DNA of 64,000 bases from Olsenella timonensis (GCF_900119915.1 NZ_LT635455.1:1550001-1614000); one strand, 5' to 3'; counted from the stretch's first letter, positions 1 to 7,392 are shown. Made by a program: numbers and translations. The notes: generated by a model not told the origin, from the letters alone.

Positions 1-2
1 TC

Positions 3-155
3 GCCGACGCCGTGGGCACCACGCGCCAGACCATCACCTCCATCGAGGTGGGCAAGTACACGGCATCGCTGCCGCTCGCCCACAAAATCGCCCGGTACTT
101 TGGTCTCACCATCGAGGAGGTCTTTGACTTCTCCGAGATAGACGAGGAGCTGTGA
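3..155 (+). CDS. HTH XRE-type transcriptional regulator, 5' end outside window
   Basis: The last 50 codons of a small XRE/Cro-like DNA-binding protein, cut by the window edge. Visible is the second half of the helix-turn-helix, with the recognition-helix stretch VGTTRQTITSIEVGKY followed by the helix LPLAHKIARYFG and the usual C-terminal motif (EEVFDF). Such 65-70-residue regulators are typically encoded directly before a small membrane protein, as here: its TGA overlaps a GTG, and an ATG lies 6 bases further on, so the two genes are almost certainly one transcript. The target is unknown. The family is clear; the regulated function is inferred from the neighbour only. Confidence 0.85.
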   Translation, partial: ADAVGTTRQTITSIEVGKYTASLPLAHKIARYFGLTIEEVFDFSEIDEEL

Positions 156-160
156 TAGAC

Positions 161-733
161 ATGAGCAAGCTTGACACCCTGCGCAACGCGCTCGACCTCT
201 TCCCCGCCGAGAAGGGCCCCGTACCCGGGCGCTCCCTCGACGCCCTGCGCGCGGACGCACGGCGGCGCCTGGGCCGCGAGAGCGCCTCGGCGGCCGTCAT
301 CGGCGCCTCGCTCGTCGCCCTGTGCGTCCTCGTGGCAACCGACGGCCTGCCCGCCCTGCGTGGCGAGGCGCCCTCGTCGAGCTTCCTCGGGGGCTTCCTC
401 ATGGGGCTCTTCTGCGTCGCGGGAGTCGTCAGCGTCCGCCAGGTTATGGCGCTCCGGCGCGCGCTCGCCGACGACCGGGAGCTCCGCCGCTACTACGCGC
501 GCGAGAACGACGAGCTCATGGCCCACATGGAGCGCGAGGTGGCGCGGACGTTCGTGCGGGCCATCCCCGCGCTCGCCGTGGTGGCCATCTTCGTCGGAGC
601 GCTCGTGAGCTTCCAGGCCATGGCAGCCGTTGCGGCGACGCTCGTCTTCCTCTCGCTGGCGCTTCTCGCCGTCAAGCTCTCGTACCGTGCGCGCTACCGC
701 GTGGGCGCCGAGGGCGGAGCCGAGGCCGACTAG
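161..733 (+). CDS. four-helix membrane protein paired with XRE regulator
   Basis: About 190 residues; I do not recognise a named family with certainty. It has a charged N-terminal segment rich in Arg, a pair of hydrophobic helices at about residues 45-65 and 75-95, a long charged middle (DDRELRRYYARENDELMAHM) and a second pair of helices at 130-150 and 153-172. The arrangement resembles the DUF3169-like integral membrane proteins found after small XRE genes. ATG 161 has GAGGAG upstream; a GTG at 152 overlapping the regulator's stop is the alternative start. Its stop overlaps the end of the converging gene on the other strand. Confidence 0.7.
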   Translation: MSKLDTLRNALDLFPAEKGPVPGRSLDALRADARRRLGRESASAAVIGASLVALCVLVATDGLPALRGEAPSSSFLGGFLMGLFCVAGVVSVRQVMALRRALADDRELRRYYARENDELMAHMEREVARTFVRAIPALAVVAIFVGALVSFQAMAAVAATLVFLSLALLAVKLSYRARYRVGAEGGAEAD

Positions 734-801
734 CGCGGGCAACGGGCCCACGCGCCGGTGTAGGCGTCCTCCGCGAAGTTGGAGAAGTCCTGCTCGGCGA
801 G

Positions 802-1008
802 CTATGCGGCCTCCGCGCACGGGAAGGCAGGGTCGAGGTCGCGCCCAAAGTGCCAGAAGTCATCGCGTCCGTCCTCGCGCGAGAACAGGAACTCCTGCCC
901 CACCTCAAAGCACGGGCACGGCCCGCTCACCGGGTCCGCCAGGTAGCGCTCCTGCAGGTCGGGGAAGCACTTCTTGTCCAGAACCGTCACCTTGCACTGA
1001 TGCCTCAT
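802..1008 (-). CDS. TIGR04076-like small protein, possibly interrupted by an amber codon
   Basis: The start is an ATG with a strong AGGAGG 5 bases upstream. The 68 residues (beginning MRHQCKVTVLDKKCF, with SGPCPCFEVGQEF) match the start of the TIGR04076 family, small Cys-containing proteins of unknown role. The family usually continues past the FCAEA-like motif for another 20-40 residues. Here PCAEAA is followed by TAG at 802, yet the frame stays open for 23 further codons to a stop at 730, and that extension (NFAEDAYTGAWARCPR) looks like protein. So either a nonsense mutation has shortened the gene or the product naturally ends here. It converges on the membrane-protein gene before it. Confidence 0.6.
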   Translation of the reverse strand: MRHQCKVTVLDKKCFPDLQERYLADPVSGPCPCFEVGQEFLFSREDGRDDFWHFGRDLDPAFPCAEAA

Positions 1009-1154
1009 GGGGCCTCCTATTCGTTGACTTGTGCGAGTTATACCCGCCGCGCCGGCAAGCGCACCGCTGCGCCCGTGCGCAACAGAGCGTTGCTTGGACC
1101 GAGGCCCACGTGCGGCGATACTGGTGCCAGCGACCAAGCCGAAGGGAGACCCAC

Positions 1155-1604
1155 ATGGCCATCAAGGACGTGCTTCCCCGCCTGCGCCGCGAGCGCGGGC
1201 TCACGCAGGAGGAGCTGGCTCGCAGGCTCTACATCACCCGCCAGGCCGTGAGCCGCTGGGAGCGCGGAGAGACCTCGCCGGGAATCGACATGACCAAGCT
1301 CATCGCGCGCGAGCTCGACGTCCCCGTGACCGAGCTGCTGGAGATGCCCGAGCACTACTGCCAGAGCTGCGGCATGATGTTCACCGGCCCCGATCAGCTG
1401 GGACACGACGCCGACGGCGCCGAGAACCCCGACTTCTGCCGCTGGTGCTACGACGGCGGCTCCTACACCTACGAGACCACGATGGACGAGATGATCGAGG
1501 ACTGCGCGCCGCGCATGGCCGAGGCGATGGGCTGGACCGTGGACGAGAGCGCGTCGCTTCTGGGCGCGGTGCTGCCCACCCTCGAGCGCTGGCGCGACGC
1601 GTAG
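1155..1604 (+). CDS. XRE regulator with C-terminal zinc-ribbon domain
   Basis: 149 residues. Residues 1-65 are an XRE helix-turn-helix (LTQEELARRLYITRQAVS, then the W-E-R-G signature). Residues 67-149 form a putative zinc-ribbon of the PF12674 type: CQSCGMM near residue 70 and CRWC near 95 give the four Cys ligands, followed by the helical tail typical of that family. The pairing suggests a regulator that senses a metal or small ligand through the ribbon. It is preceded by AAGGGAG. The next gene begins 12 bases downstream on the same strand, so co-transcription is likely. Confidence 0.85.
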   Translation: MAIKDVLPRLRRERGLTQEELARRLYITRQAVSRWERGETSPGIDMTKLIARELDVPVTELLEMPEHYCQSCGMMFTGPDQLGHDADGAENPDFCRWCYDGGSYTYETTMDEMIEDCAPRMAEAMGWTVDESASLLGAVLPTLERWRDA

Positions 1605-1616
1605 GGCGGGCGGGAG

Positions 1617-2543
1617 ATGGACTGCCTCGCCGCGCGCAAGACCCTCTACCTCGTCGGCGGCCCGATGGGCGTCGGCAAGTCGACCGTCTGCCACGAGCTC
1701 GGCCGCATGCTGCCACGCTCGGTCCTTCTCGACGGCGACTGGTGTTGGCAGGCGGACCCCTTCCAGGTGACGCCCGAGACAAAGGCGCTGGTGCTCGACA
1801 ACGTCTGCCACCTGCTCGGCAACTTCCTGCGTTGCAGCGCCTACGAGAACGTTGTCTTTGGCTGGGTGATGCACGAGCGAGCTATCGTCGAGGAGATTCT
1901 CGCGCGACTTCCGATAGCCGAGTGCGGGGCGCGGGTGCGCTGGGCGTCGCTCGTGGCGAGCGAGGAGGAGCTGCGCGGGCGCATCGAGCGGGACGTGGAC
2001 GCCGGGCTGCGCGACGCGGGCGCCGTGGAGCGCGGCCTCGCCTACCTGCCCCTCTACCGGGAGCTCGGCTCCGAGCTCGTGGACACCACCGGGCGCTCGC
2101 CCCACGAGGTGGCGGAGCTCGTCGAGGACACCCCGCGGCGGCGCCCCGCGCGCTACACTGGGCGCACGCCCGCGCCACGCGAAGGAGGCACCATGCCGCG
2201 CACGCCGATCGCAAAGATGTCGCTCGCCAAGGTCTACCCGCTGCTCGTCCAGAAGGCCGAGCGCAAGGGTCGTACGCGCGAGGAGGTCGACGAGGTGACC
2301 TGCTGGCTCACCGGATACGACGTCACCAGCCTCGAGCGCCAGATCGCGGCGGGAGTCGACTACGAGACGTTCTTCTCGGAGGCGCCGGCGCTGAACCCCA
2401 ACCGCGTGCTCATCACCGGCAAGGTCTGCGGCGTAGACGTTGCCGCCATCGCCGACCCCGTGGAGCAGAACGCCCGCTACCTTGACAAGCTCGTCGACGA
2501 GCTCGCCCGCGGCCGCGCCATGGAGAAGATCCTGCGCTCGTAG
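1617..2543 (+). CDS. P-loop nucleotide kinase fused in frame to DUF2200
   Basis: A 308-codon frame with two parts. Residues 1 to about 178 are a small P-loop kinase (Walker A GGPMGVGKSTV near residue 15, then DGDWCWQADPF as in AAA_33/shikimate-kinase-like proteins). Residues 193-308 are a complete DUF2200 protein (KVYPLLVQKAERKGRTREEV, ALNPNRVLITG, YLDKLVDELA). The linker (RRRPARYTGRTPAPREGG) is Arg/Pro-rich and looks like read-through of former intergenic DNA. ATG 2193 at the DUF2200 border has a strong AAGGAGG at proper spacing, so DUF2200 (2193-2543) may also be translated on its own. Families are clear; whether the cell makes a fusion, two proteins or both cannot be told from sequence. 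Confidence 0.8.
   Translation: MDCLAARKTLYLVGGPMGVGKSTVCHELGRMLPRSVLLDGDWCWQADPFQVTPETKALVLDNVCHLLGNFLRCSAYENVVFGWVMHERAIVEEILARLPIAECGARVRWASLVASEEELRGRIERDVDAGLRDAGAVERGLAYLPLYRELGSELVDTTGRSPHEVAELVEDTPRRRPARYTGRTPAPREGGTMPRTPIAKMSLAKVYPLLVQKAERKGRTREEVDEVTCWLTGYDVTSLERQIAAGVDYETFFSEAPALNPNRVLITGKVCGVDVAAIADPVEQNARYLDKLVDELARGRAMEKILRS
2193..2543 (+). CDS. DUF2200 protein, internal start within the preceding frame
   Basis: Alternative or additional translation product of the 3' part of the kinase-DUF2200 frame. The 116-residue product beginning MPRTPIAKMSLAKVYP equals the full usual length of DUF2200 proteins, which are normally free-standing and of unknown function. The start is supported by AAGGAGG 5 bases upstream, better than the site before the kinase itself. 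The gene is in the same frame as the kinase, with no stop between. Confidence 0.55.
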   Translation: MPRTPIAKMSLAKVYPLLVQKAERKGRTREEVDEVTCWLTGYDVTSLERQIAAGVDYETFFSEAPALNPNRVLITGKVCGVDVAAIADPVEQNARYLDKLVDELARGRAMEKILRS

Positions 2544-2577
2544 CTGCCCCGCTTCCACAGGTAGACGAATGCCGTCC

Positions 2578-3807
2578 CTAACCCCTGCACCCCGCACCCA
2601 TCCAACCGTCGTCGAGCATCCACTCGACCGCGTTGGCGTGACGGACGCCCCGGTAGTCCCCTATCCCAACGCGGTCGAGCGTTAGCACGGTCTTGGGATA
2701 GTTGTCCGCAATCACCTCGAGCGGCGCGAACTCCCGCTTTTGCGTGGACTCGTCCAGCACCGTCTGTGAGACCTGGAAGTATTCCGGACCATCGTCTCCC
2801 ATGGCAACGAAGTCGACCTCCGCCATCCCGACCTTGCCAACGGAGACGGTACGATAGCGCCGCAGCAGCTCAAGATAGACTGCGTTCTCAAGGCGTCTGC
2901 CCAGGTCCCCTTGTTCCTTGCCCAGCAGCCAGAACCTAAATCCCAGATCACCCAGATAGTACTTCTCAAGTGTCTCGAGGTACTCCCTGCCCTTCAAATC
3001 GTATCGGCTCGCCTTGAAGACGAGATAGTTCTCCATGAGGGCATCGAGGTACGCCCCCACCGTTGAGGGCGACACCCGCGTCCCAGCCGCCGTGAGCCCC
3101 GACGCGACACGCTTGCGCGAGGTGACGTTGCCCACGTTGTCGGCGACAAACGACGACAGGTCCCTGAACGCCCTCATGTCCATGCGCGGGTGCCGGCGCG
3201 CAACGCCCTCGAGGACGATCGTGTTGAACACACCACCAAGGTAGTCCGCCACCGTCTGGGCGTCATCGAGCGTCGCCGCGAAGGGCATTCCGCCATAGGT
3301 GAGGTACCGGGCAAACGCGTCATCCGGATTTCCCTTCTCGCCCCGGGCAGAAAAGTATTCCGCAAACGAGAATGGCAGCATTCGAAGCTCTACATAGCGG
3401 CCAGTGAGCAGCGTGGCCAACTCACCAGAGAGGAAGAAGGCGTTAGATCCGGTGATATAGAGATCGACGTCATCTCGGACCGCCAGCCCATCCACGACCC
3501 GCTCAAACTCATCGACGTGCTGGACCTCATCAAGGAACACGTAGTTTGTGCCCGCACAAAGTCGCTGAACGATGTAGCGATACAACCCCCGCGCATCGAG
3601 GGGATATTCCTTGTCCAGGCTCTCGAAGTTGATGCTCAGGATGTTTTTCTCGGAAACTCCCTGGGCAAGCAGCCGCCTGCGAAAGAGCTCGAGCACGCTT
3701 GACTTTCCGCAACGCCTCAGACCAGTGGTCACCTTGATGACGTCTCGGTCTCTCCACCGGTCGAGCCACGTGAGATAAAGCGGTCGGTCTATGAGCTCGT
3801 TTTTCAT
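2578..3807 (-). CDS. AAA ATPase with C-terminal DUF4143
   Basis: 409 residues from ATG 3807. An N-terminal AAA_14-type ATPase domain (Walker A GLRRCGKSS near residue 25, Walker B-like YVFLDEVQHV near 105, sensor segment DLYITGSNAF) is followed by DUF4143 (about 200-400), which ends in a PD-(D/E)XK-like segment with EVDFVA. Such proteins are common, often in several copies in anaerobe genomes, with no proven role. Base use differs from the neighbours: the gene is visibly richer in A and T (codons such as AAA, ATA, TCT), and its upstream region 3808-3900 is strongly AT-rich. That supports horizontal acquisition. Confidence 0.9.
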   Translation of the reverse strand: MKNELIDRPLYLTWLDRWRDRDVIKVTTGLRRCGKSSVLELFRRRLLAQGVSEKNILSINFESLDKEYPLDARGLYRYIVQRLCAGTNYVFLDEVQHVDEFERVVDGLAVRDDVDLYITGSNAFFLSGELATLLTGRYVELRMLPFSFAEYFSARGEKGNPDDAFARYLTYGGMPFAATLDDAQTVADYLGGVFNTIVLEGVARRHPRMDMRAFRDLSSFVADNVGNVTSRKRVASGLTAAGTRVSPSTVGAYLDALMENYLVFKASRYDLKGREYLETLEKYYLGDLGFRFWLLGKEQGDLGRRLENAVYLELLRRYRTVSVGKVGMAEVDFVAMGDDGPEYFQVSQTVLDESTQKREFAPLEVIADNYPKTVLTLDRVGIGDYRGVRHANAVEWMLDDGWMGAGCRG

Positions 3808-4088
3808 AATATGTCCAAATCGATTACCTGTTTTAGTTGTTTTATCATAACATGCACAAACCATTTGATTTGCCTCATCGATTTTATTGTATCTCGAAAA
3901 CCGATAAGACGTTTCAGTCGAATTGTTGCCCGCACACTACGCAGAGATCGTCTGCCGAGAAGGACCCTCTCAATGCAGGGCCACACTGCGTCTTCGCAGG
4001 TAGACGCCAACTCGCCCAACGGTCGATTGACGCGCCGGCACCCGCGGGCCAGCATCGTGGCCACGTTCCGACCCAGGAGGGAGACCAC
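3808..4088. other. AT-rich divergent intergenic region
   Basis: About 280 bases between the divergent DUF4143 ATPase and XRE-membrane protein genes. The half nearest the ATPase (3808-3900) is strikingly AT-rich for this genome, with runs such as TTTTAGTTGTTTTATCATAA, and probably holds the ATPase promoter. The other half returns to high GC, contains one CGAGAAGG word near 3956 and ends in AGGAGGGAG before ATG 4089. I see no open frame worth calling. Confidence 0.5.
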
Positions 4089-4874
4089 ATGACAGACAGC
4101 CCGGAGCCGCGCGAGCCGAAGACCCCGCCGCTCGACGCCGCCACCCTCGGCGCGTTTGTCGCCCGCGTCCGCACCGCGCGCGGCCTCACGCAGCGACAGC
4201 TCGCCGAGCGCCTCTACGTGAGCGACAAGACCGTGAGCAAGTGGGAGCGCGGCCTCAGCCTGCCGAGCGTCCCGTTGCTCGTGCCGCTCGCCGGGGCCCT
4301 CGGCCTCTCCATCTCCGAGCTCATGGCCTGCGAGGAGGCCCCGCACGAGGAGCGCCTGGGGCGCGCCGAGGCCGACCGGCTCATCGCCGCCTCGCTCGAC
4401 CTCTCGGGCGCGACGCCCACCGGGCGGCAGCGGGCGCTGCGGTGCGCCGTCTTTGCGGCGACGGTCGCCGTCTGGGGTGTGCTCACGGTAGCCGCCGCCC
4501 ACCTGCGCAACCTCGACACCCTGCTCTCCGGATTTTCCGACCCGGCCGTCTCCGGAGGCCTCCTCATGCTCGTGGCGCTGGCGTGGTTCTCGTTCTTCTG
4601 CCACGAGACCCTGCCCGGATACTATGACGAGAACCGCATCTCCTTCGTGACGCAGGGTCCCTTCCGCATGAACCTCGGCTGCCTCATGCGCGTCCACAAC
4701 GGCAACTGGCCCGCAATCTGCCGCGCGGCCCGCTGGTCGGCCGCCGCGGCGGCGGTGCTGCTGCCGACGCTTGAGCTCGCGCCGGGAGACGTCCTGCCCA
4801 ACACCACGGTCGGGCTTCTCGGCTGTGCGGTCTTCTTCGTGCCCATACTCGTCGCCGGCAAGCTGAACGAGTAG
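4089..4874 (+). CDS. XRE regulator with C-terminal membrane domain
   Basis: 261 residues. Residues 20-80 are an XRE helix-turn-helix (LTQRQLAERLYVSDKTVSKW) with the fixed W-E-R-G. From about 118 come hydrophobic segments near 118-138, 155-170, 215-235 and 240-257, so the protein is probably a membrane-anchored one-component regulator. The segment between helices (GYYDENRISFVTQGPFRMNL) is characteristic of the membrane part of XRE-SdpI-like proteins. AGGAGGGAG lies before the ATG. The gene converges with the TipAS-domain gene downstream, only 25 bases away. Confidence 0.85.
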   Translation: MTDSPEPREPKTPPLDAATLGAFVARVRTARGLTQRQLAERLYVSDKTVSKWERGLSLPSVPLLVPLAGALGLSISELMACEEAPHEERLGRAEADRLIAASLDLSGATPTGRQRALRCAVFAATVAVWGVLTVAAAHLRNLDTLLSGFSDPAVSGGLLMLVALAWFSFFCHETLPGYYDENRISFVTQGPFRMNLGCLMRVHNGNWPAICRAARWSAAAAAVLLPTLELAPGDVLPNTTVGLLGCAVFFVPILVAGKLNE

Positions 4875-4899
4875 CGAGAGGGGCGTAGGGCCCGGACTG

Positions 4900-5325
4900 C
4901 TACGCCAGGTAGGCCTCAAGCGCGGCGACCAGGAACCCCGTCGCGCCCTCACCCGCCGCCGTGTCGTAGTACGCGCGAAAGCGGTCGTCGGCGAGATACA
5001 TCTGCGCGAGGCCACGGTGCGCCTCGCGCGAGTAGCGCCCCTCGCCCCAGTGCAGGGCGATCCAACGCGCGTGCATCCGCGCGAGCTCGCGTGCCGGCTC
5101 GCCCTCCGGGTCGCCCGTCGCCATGGCGGTACGCAGAAGTTCCTTGATTGCCTGCTCAAGCCGGTCCTTCTCGTCCCACTCGTCCTGGGAGAGGGAGGCC
5201 AGCCGCTCGTTCGCCGCGTCCACCGCGTCGTCGCCGTAGCGCTCGCGCGCCTCGCGGCCGTGCGCGCGCTCGTTCTCCTCGATCGCCTGGCGCTTGAGCG
5301 CCTCGAAGGCGGCGTGCTTGCCCAT
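4900..5325 (-). CDS. TipAS antibiotic-recognition domain protein without DNA-binding domain
   Basis: About 141 residues, all TipAS (PF07739) fold: HARWIALHWGEGRYSREAHR and MYLADDRFRAYYD match the conserved helices that bind thiopeptide-like ligands in TipAL. In TipA proteins this domain follows a MerR helix-turn-helix; here no such domain precedes it, as in TipAS itself, the internally initiated sequestering form. A role in drug binding is therefore an inference. ATG 5325 is preceded by GAAGGGA; in-frame codons further upstream overlap the promoter of the divergent toxin-antitoxin operon and are unlikely to be used. Confidence 0.8.
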   Translation of the reverse strand: MGKHAAFEALKRQAIEENERAHGREARERYGDDAVDAANERLASLSQDEWDEKDRLEQAIKELLRTAMATGDPEGEPARELARMHARWIALHWGEGRYSREAHRGLAQMYLADDRFRAYYDTAAGEGATGFLVAALEAYLA

Positions 5326-5348
5326 GTCCTCGATCCCTTCTGCTGCGG

Positions 5349-5416
5349 TGATACGTATTGTATGCAATAACTTGCAATTGGATATACTTCAATCGTAGTC
5401 ATTTGATTGCAAGGAG
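5349..5416. promoter_or_regulatory. promoter/operator of the RelB-YoeB operon
   Basis: An AT-rich stretch in a GC-rich genome holding repeated half-sites: ATTGTATGCAATAA, CTTGCAATTGG and TTTGATTGCAAGG. The TTGCAA core appears as direct and inverted copies spaced 10-40 bases apart, the layout expected for cooperative binding by a RelB dimer and its toxin complex. The last copy runs into the antitoxin's AAGGAG ribosome site, so binding there would block translation start and RNA polymerase alike. Autoregulation is inferred from the family. Confidence 0.55.
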
Positions 5417-5421
5417 CCATC

Positions 5422-5682
5422 ATGTCAGCATCAACTATCCCTCTTGGCAATCGCGTTGACGCCAACCTCAAGCGGGCCTTCGACTCAACCGCAGAGGAGC
5501 TCGGACTCACGCCCACCTCGGCGCTCACTGTCTTCATGAAGCGCTTTGTCGAGGAGGGCGGCTTCCCCTTCGCCGTTCGCAAGCGCGTGCCCACCGAGGC
5601 GGAGTACGCCGCCGAGATGGACGCTCGCTACCGTGCGATGCGCAACGGCAGCGAGCAGGCACACGACCTCGTGGAGGCATAG
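5422..5682 (+). CDS. RelB/DinJ-family antitoxin
   Basis: 86 residues. The N-terminus (IPLGNRVDANLKRAFDSTAE) is the ribbon-helix-helix DNA-binding region of RelB/DinJ antitoxins, followed by the conserved LGLTPTSALTVFMKRFVEEG helix and a flexible acidic C-terminus (AEYAAEMDARYRAM) that would wrap the toxin. ATG 5422 sits 5 bases after AAGGAG. Its TAG is immediately followed by the toxin's ATG with no gap, so the pair is translationally coupled. The expected role is to neutralise the YoeB-type ribonuclease and repress the operon. Confidence 0.92.
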   Translation: MSASTIPLGNRVDANLKRAFDSTAEELGLTPTSALTVFMKRFVEEGGFPFAVRKRVPTEAEYAAEMDARYRAMRNGSEQAHDLVEA

Positions 5683-5952
5683 ATGCCCTACCTCTGGGAT
5701 GACCAGGCGTGGGCCGACTACCAGTACTGGCTGACGCAGGACAGGAAGACCCTGCGACGCATCAACGCGCTGCTCAAGGACATTGCCAGAACCGGTGGCA
5801 CGGAGCGCGGCATCGGGAAGAGCGAGCTGCTCAGGCACTCAACGGAGGGCCTGAGCAGCGTCCGCATAGACGCAAAGAATCGGCTGACCTACAAGGTCGA
5901 GGACGGAGTCGTGCGCGTGATCTCGTGCCGCGGGCACTATGAGGACCGCTAG
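5683..5952 (+). CDS. yoeB: YoeB/Txe-family mRNA interferase toxin
   Basis: 89 residues, the usual size for YoeB. It would cut mRNA in the ribosome's A site. Residues matching the catalytic set are present: Glu48, Arg67, His85 and Tyr86 (the family's C-terminal HY pair, here followed by EDR rather than ending the protein). W5 and the DDYxYW-like start (DDQAWADYQYW) fit well. The partner is a RelB/DinJ protein rather than the usual YefM/Phd type, so this is a mixed toxin-antitoxin pair. Confidence 0.93.
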   Translation: MPYLWDDQAWADYQYWLTQDRKTLRRINALLKDIARTGGTERGIGKSELLRHSTEGLSSVRIDAKNRLTYKVEDGVVRVISCRGHYEDR

Positions 5953-6028
5953 ACCCGCGCGTCACGCTCCTTTTCGCGCCACCGCCACGCAGGCCGCGGC
6001 GCGCCCTGTTGCCTTGTCCTCCTTCGTA

Positions 6029-6048
6029 AACCTATCGTATACTAGGTT
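6029..6048. promoter_or_regulatory. palindromic operator before TetR-flavodoxin operon
   Basis: Perfect 6-bp arms AACCTA and TAGGTT separated by 8 bases, in the only AT-rich patch of this gap and 22 bases before the TetR start. The position suits autorepression by the following TetR protein. The ATAC/TATAC sequence inside may double as a -10 element. Confidence 0.6.
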
Positions 6049-6069
6049 TTGGCGACCACGGGAGGCAGC

Positions 6070-6693
6070 ATGGGACGACCGTCCGGGCCAACGCGCGACA
6101 CCAAGCGCCTCATCTGCGAGCGCGCCCTCGAGGTGTTTGCCGAGAAGGGCTACGCCTCGGCGTCGATGCGCGACGTAGCGGCCGCGGTGGGCCTGCGCGA
6201 GGCCTCGCTCTACAGCCACTTCCCCGGTAAGCAGGCCATCTTCGACGCGGCGGTGGCATACCAGCTCGACCGCCTGACGCAGGCGCTGCGCTCCCGCCGC
6301 GCCCTCGCCCATCCCACCGACGACGCGAGCGCCTACCTCACGGACGGGCCCGCGCTCGCCGAGGTGGTTCTCGCCAGCTACGAGCCCCTCTTCGCAGACA
6401 CCGGCATCGTGCGCCTGCGCCACGTGCTCGAGGGGGCGCGCCACACGGACCCCCGCTGCGACGAGCTCTACCGCACCGTCTTCATCGAGCGGCCGCTCGA
6501 GCTGCAGCGCGCGATCTTCTCGCGCCTCGTCGACGCCGGCCTCTTCTCCCCCTGCGACGTCGACCTCACGGCCCGCCAGTTCCACGGGCCCGTGTTCCTC
6601 GCGCTCTGCGAGGGCACGTCCTGGCCGGAGGCGCGCGGCTTCGTCACGCGCCACCTCGAGGCGTTTCTCGTCCAGCACCGAACGAAGGAGTGA
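6070..6693 (+). CDS. TetR/AcrR-family transcriptional regulator
   Basis: 207 residues. The N-terminal TetR helix-turn-helix is complete: RLICERALEVFAEKGYASAS, then MRDVAAAVGLREASLYSHFP. The ligand-binding domain is too divergent to name a ligand. ATG 6070 follows GGAGG. The stop overlaps the next gene's first codons, so it is co-transcribed with a flavodoxin-like gene and probably controls it through the palindrome at 6029-6048. Confidence 0.92.
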   Translation: MGRPSGPTRDTKRLICERALEVFAEKGYASASMRDVAAAVGLREASLYSHFPGKQAIFDAAVAYQLDRLTQALRSRRALAHPTDDASAYLTDGPALAEVVLASYEPLFADTGIVRLRHVLEGARHTDPRCDELYRTVFIERPLELQRAIFSRLVDAGLFSPCDVDLTARQFHGPVFLALCEGTSWPEARGFVTRHLEAFLVQHRTKE

Positions 6694-6695
6694 GC

Positions 6696-7232
6696 ATGAG
6701 CACCGCCGTCGTCTACTGCTCGCAGACCGGGTTCACCGAGAGGTACGCACGCTGGCTCGCGGAGTCCCTCGAGACCAGGGCCGTCCCGTTCTCCGAGCGC
6801 TCCTCGTCCCCCGTGGCCGAGGCGGAGGAGCTCGTCTTTCTCAGCTGGTTCCACGCCGGAGGGCTCAAGGGCGCGCGCTGGCTGCGCGACCTCATGGACG
6901 GACGCCCCGAGCGCCGCTACGTGGTCGTGGGCGTGGGGGCCTACCCCATGCCGAGCGAGGAGTGGCCCAGGAGCGAGACCGACGCCGCCTTTGAGCACGC
7001 GTTCCCGAGCGAGCGCTATCCCCGCCTCGCGCGCTTCTACTGCCAGGGCGGCTTTGACTTCGACCGCCTGTGCGCCCTCGACAAGCTGGCGATGCGCGCG
7101 TTTTTTCGCATGCAGGCAAAGGAGGCCGAGGCCGACCCGCGCGTCGCCTTCGCACTCGACGCCATGCGCGAGGGCTTTGACGGGACGCGGCGCGAGTACC
7201 TGCAGCCGGTGCTCGAGCACCTGCGGGGTTGA
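6696..7232 (+). CDS. flavodoxin-like protein
   Basis: 178 residues. It starts with a flavodoxin P-loop for FMN phosphate (YCSQTGFTERYARWLAE), then a strand-turn-helix pattern with FLSWFHAGGLKGARWLRD and VVVGVGAYP. It belongs to the broad flavodoxin/menaquinone-dependent protoporphyrinogen-oxidase-like group; the exact electron partner cannot be read from sequence. It overlaps its TetR regulator (GTG 6690 or ATG 6696), indicating one operon. A role in redox or drug stress controlled by the TetR protein is inference. Confidence 0.8.
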   Translation: MSTAVVYCSQTGFTERYARWLAESLETRAVPFSERSSSPVAEAEELVFLSWFHAGGLKGARWLRDLMDGRPERRYVVVGVGAYPMPSEEWPRSETDAAFEHAFPSERYPRLARFYCQGGFDFDRLCALDKLAMRAFFRMQAKEAEADPRVAFALDAMREGFDGTRREYLQPVLEHLRG

Positions 7233-7236
7233 GCCG

Positions 7237-7392
7237 CTACCCCTCCGCTCCCCCGCGCCCACGCAGTTCGCTCGGGAGGCCGTCCGTGTCAAAGGGGCGC
7301 GGGGCCAGCGCGTCCTTCTCGCCCCTAAAGCGAACCTCCACTCGCTCCGGCGAGAAGAACCTCCTCACGCGGCCCGCGATCGCGTCACGCAC
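7237..7392 (-). CDS. possible 51-residue protein coupled to the MGMT-GNAT gene
   Basis: A short frame in an otherwise unexplained 150-base gap. It begins at a GTG overlapping the end of the MGMT-GNAT gene by 8 bases and ends 5 bases from the converging flavodoxin stop. The product (VRDAIAGRVRRFFSPERVEV, then FRGEKDALAPRPFDTDGLP) is charged, soluble-looking and of protein-like composition. No family is recognised. It could be a coupled small protein or a decayed extension; evidence is composition and position only. Confidence 0.35.
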   Translation of the reverse strand: MRDAIAGRVRRFFSPERVEVRFRGEKDALAPRPFDTDGLPSELRGRGGAEG

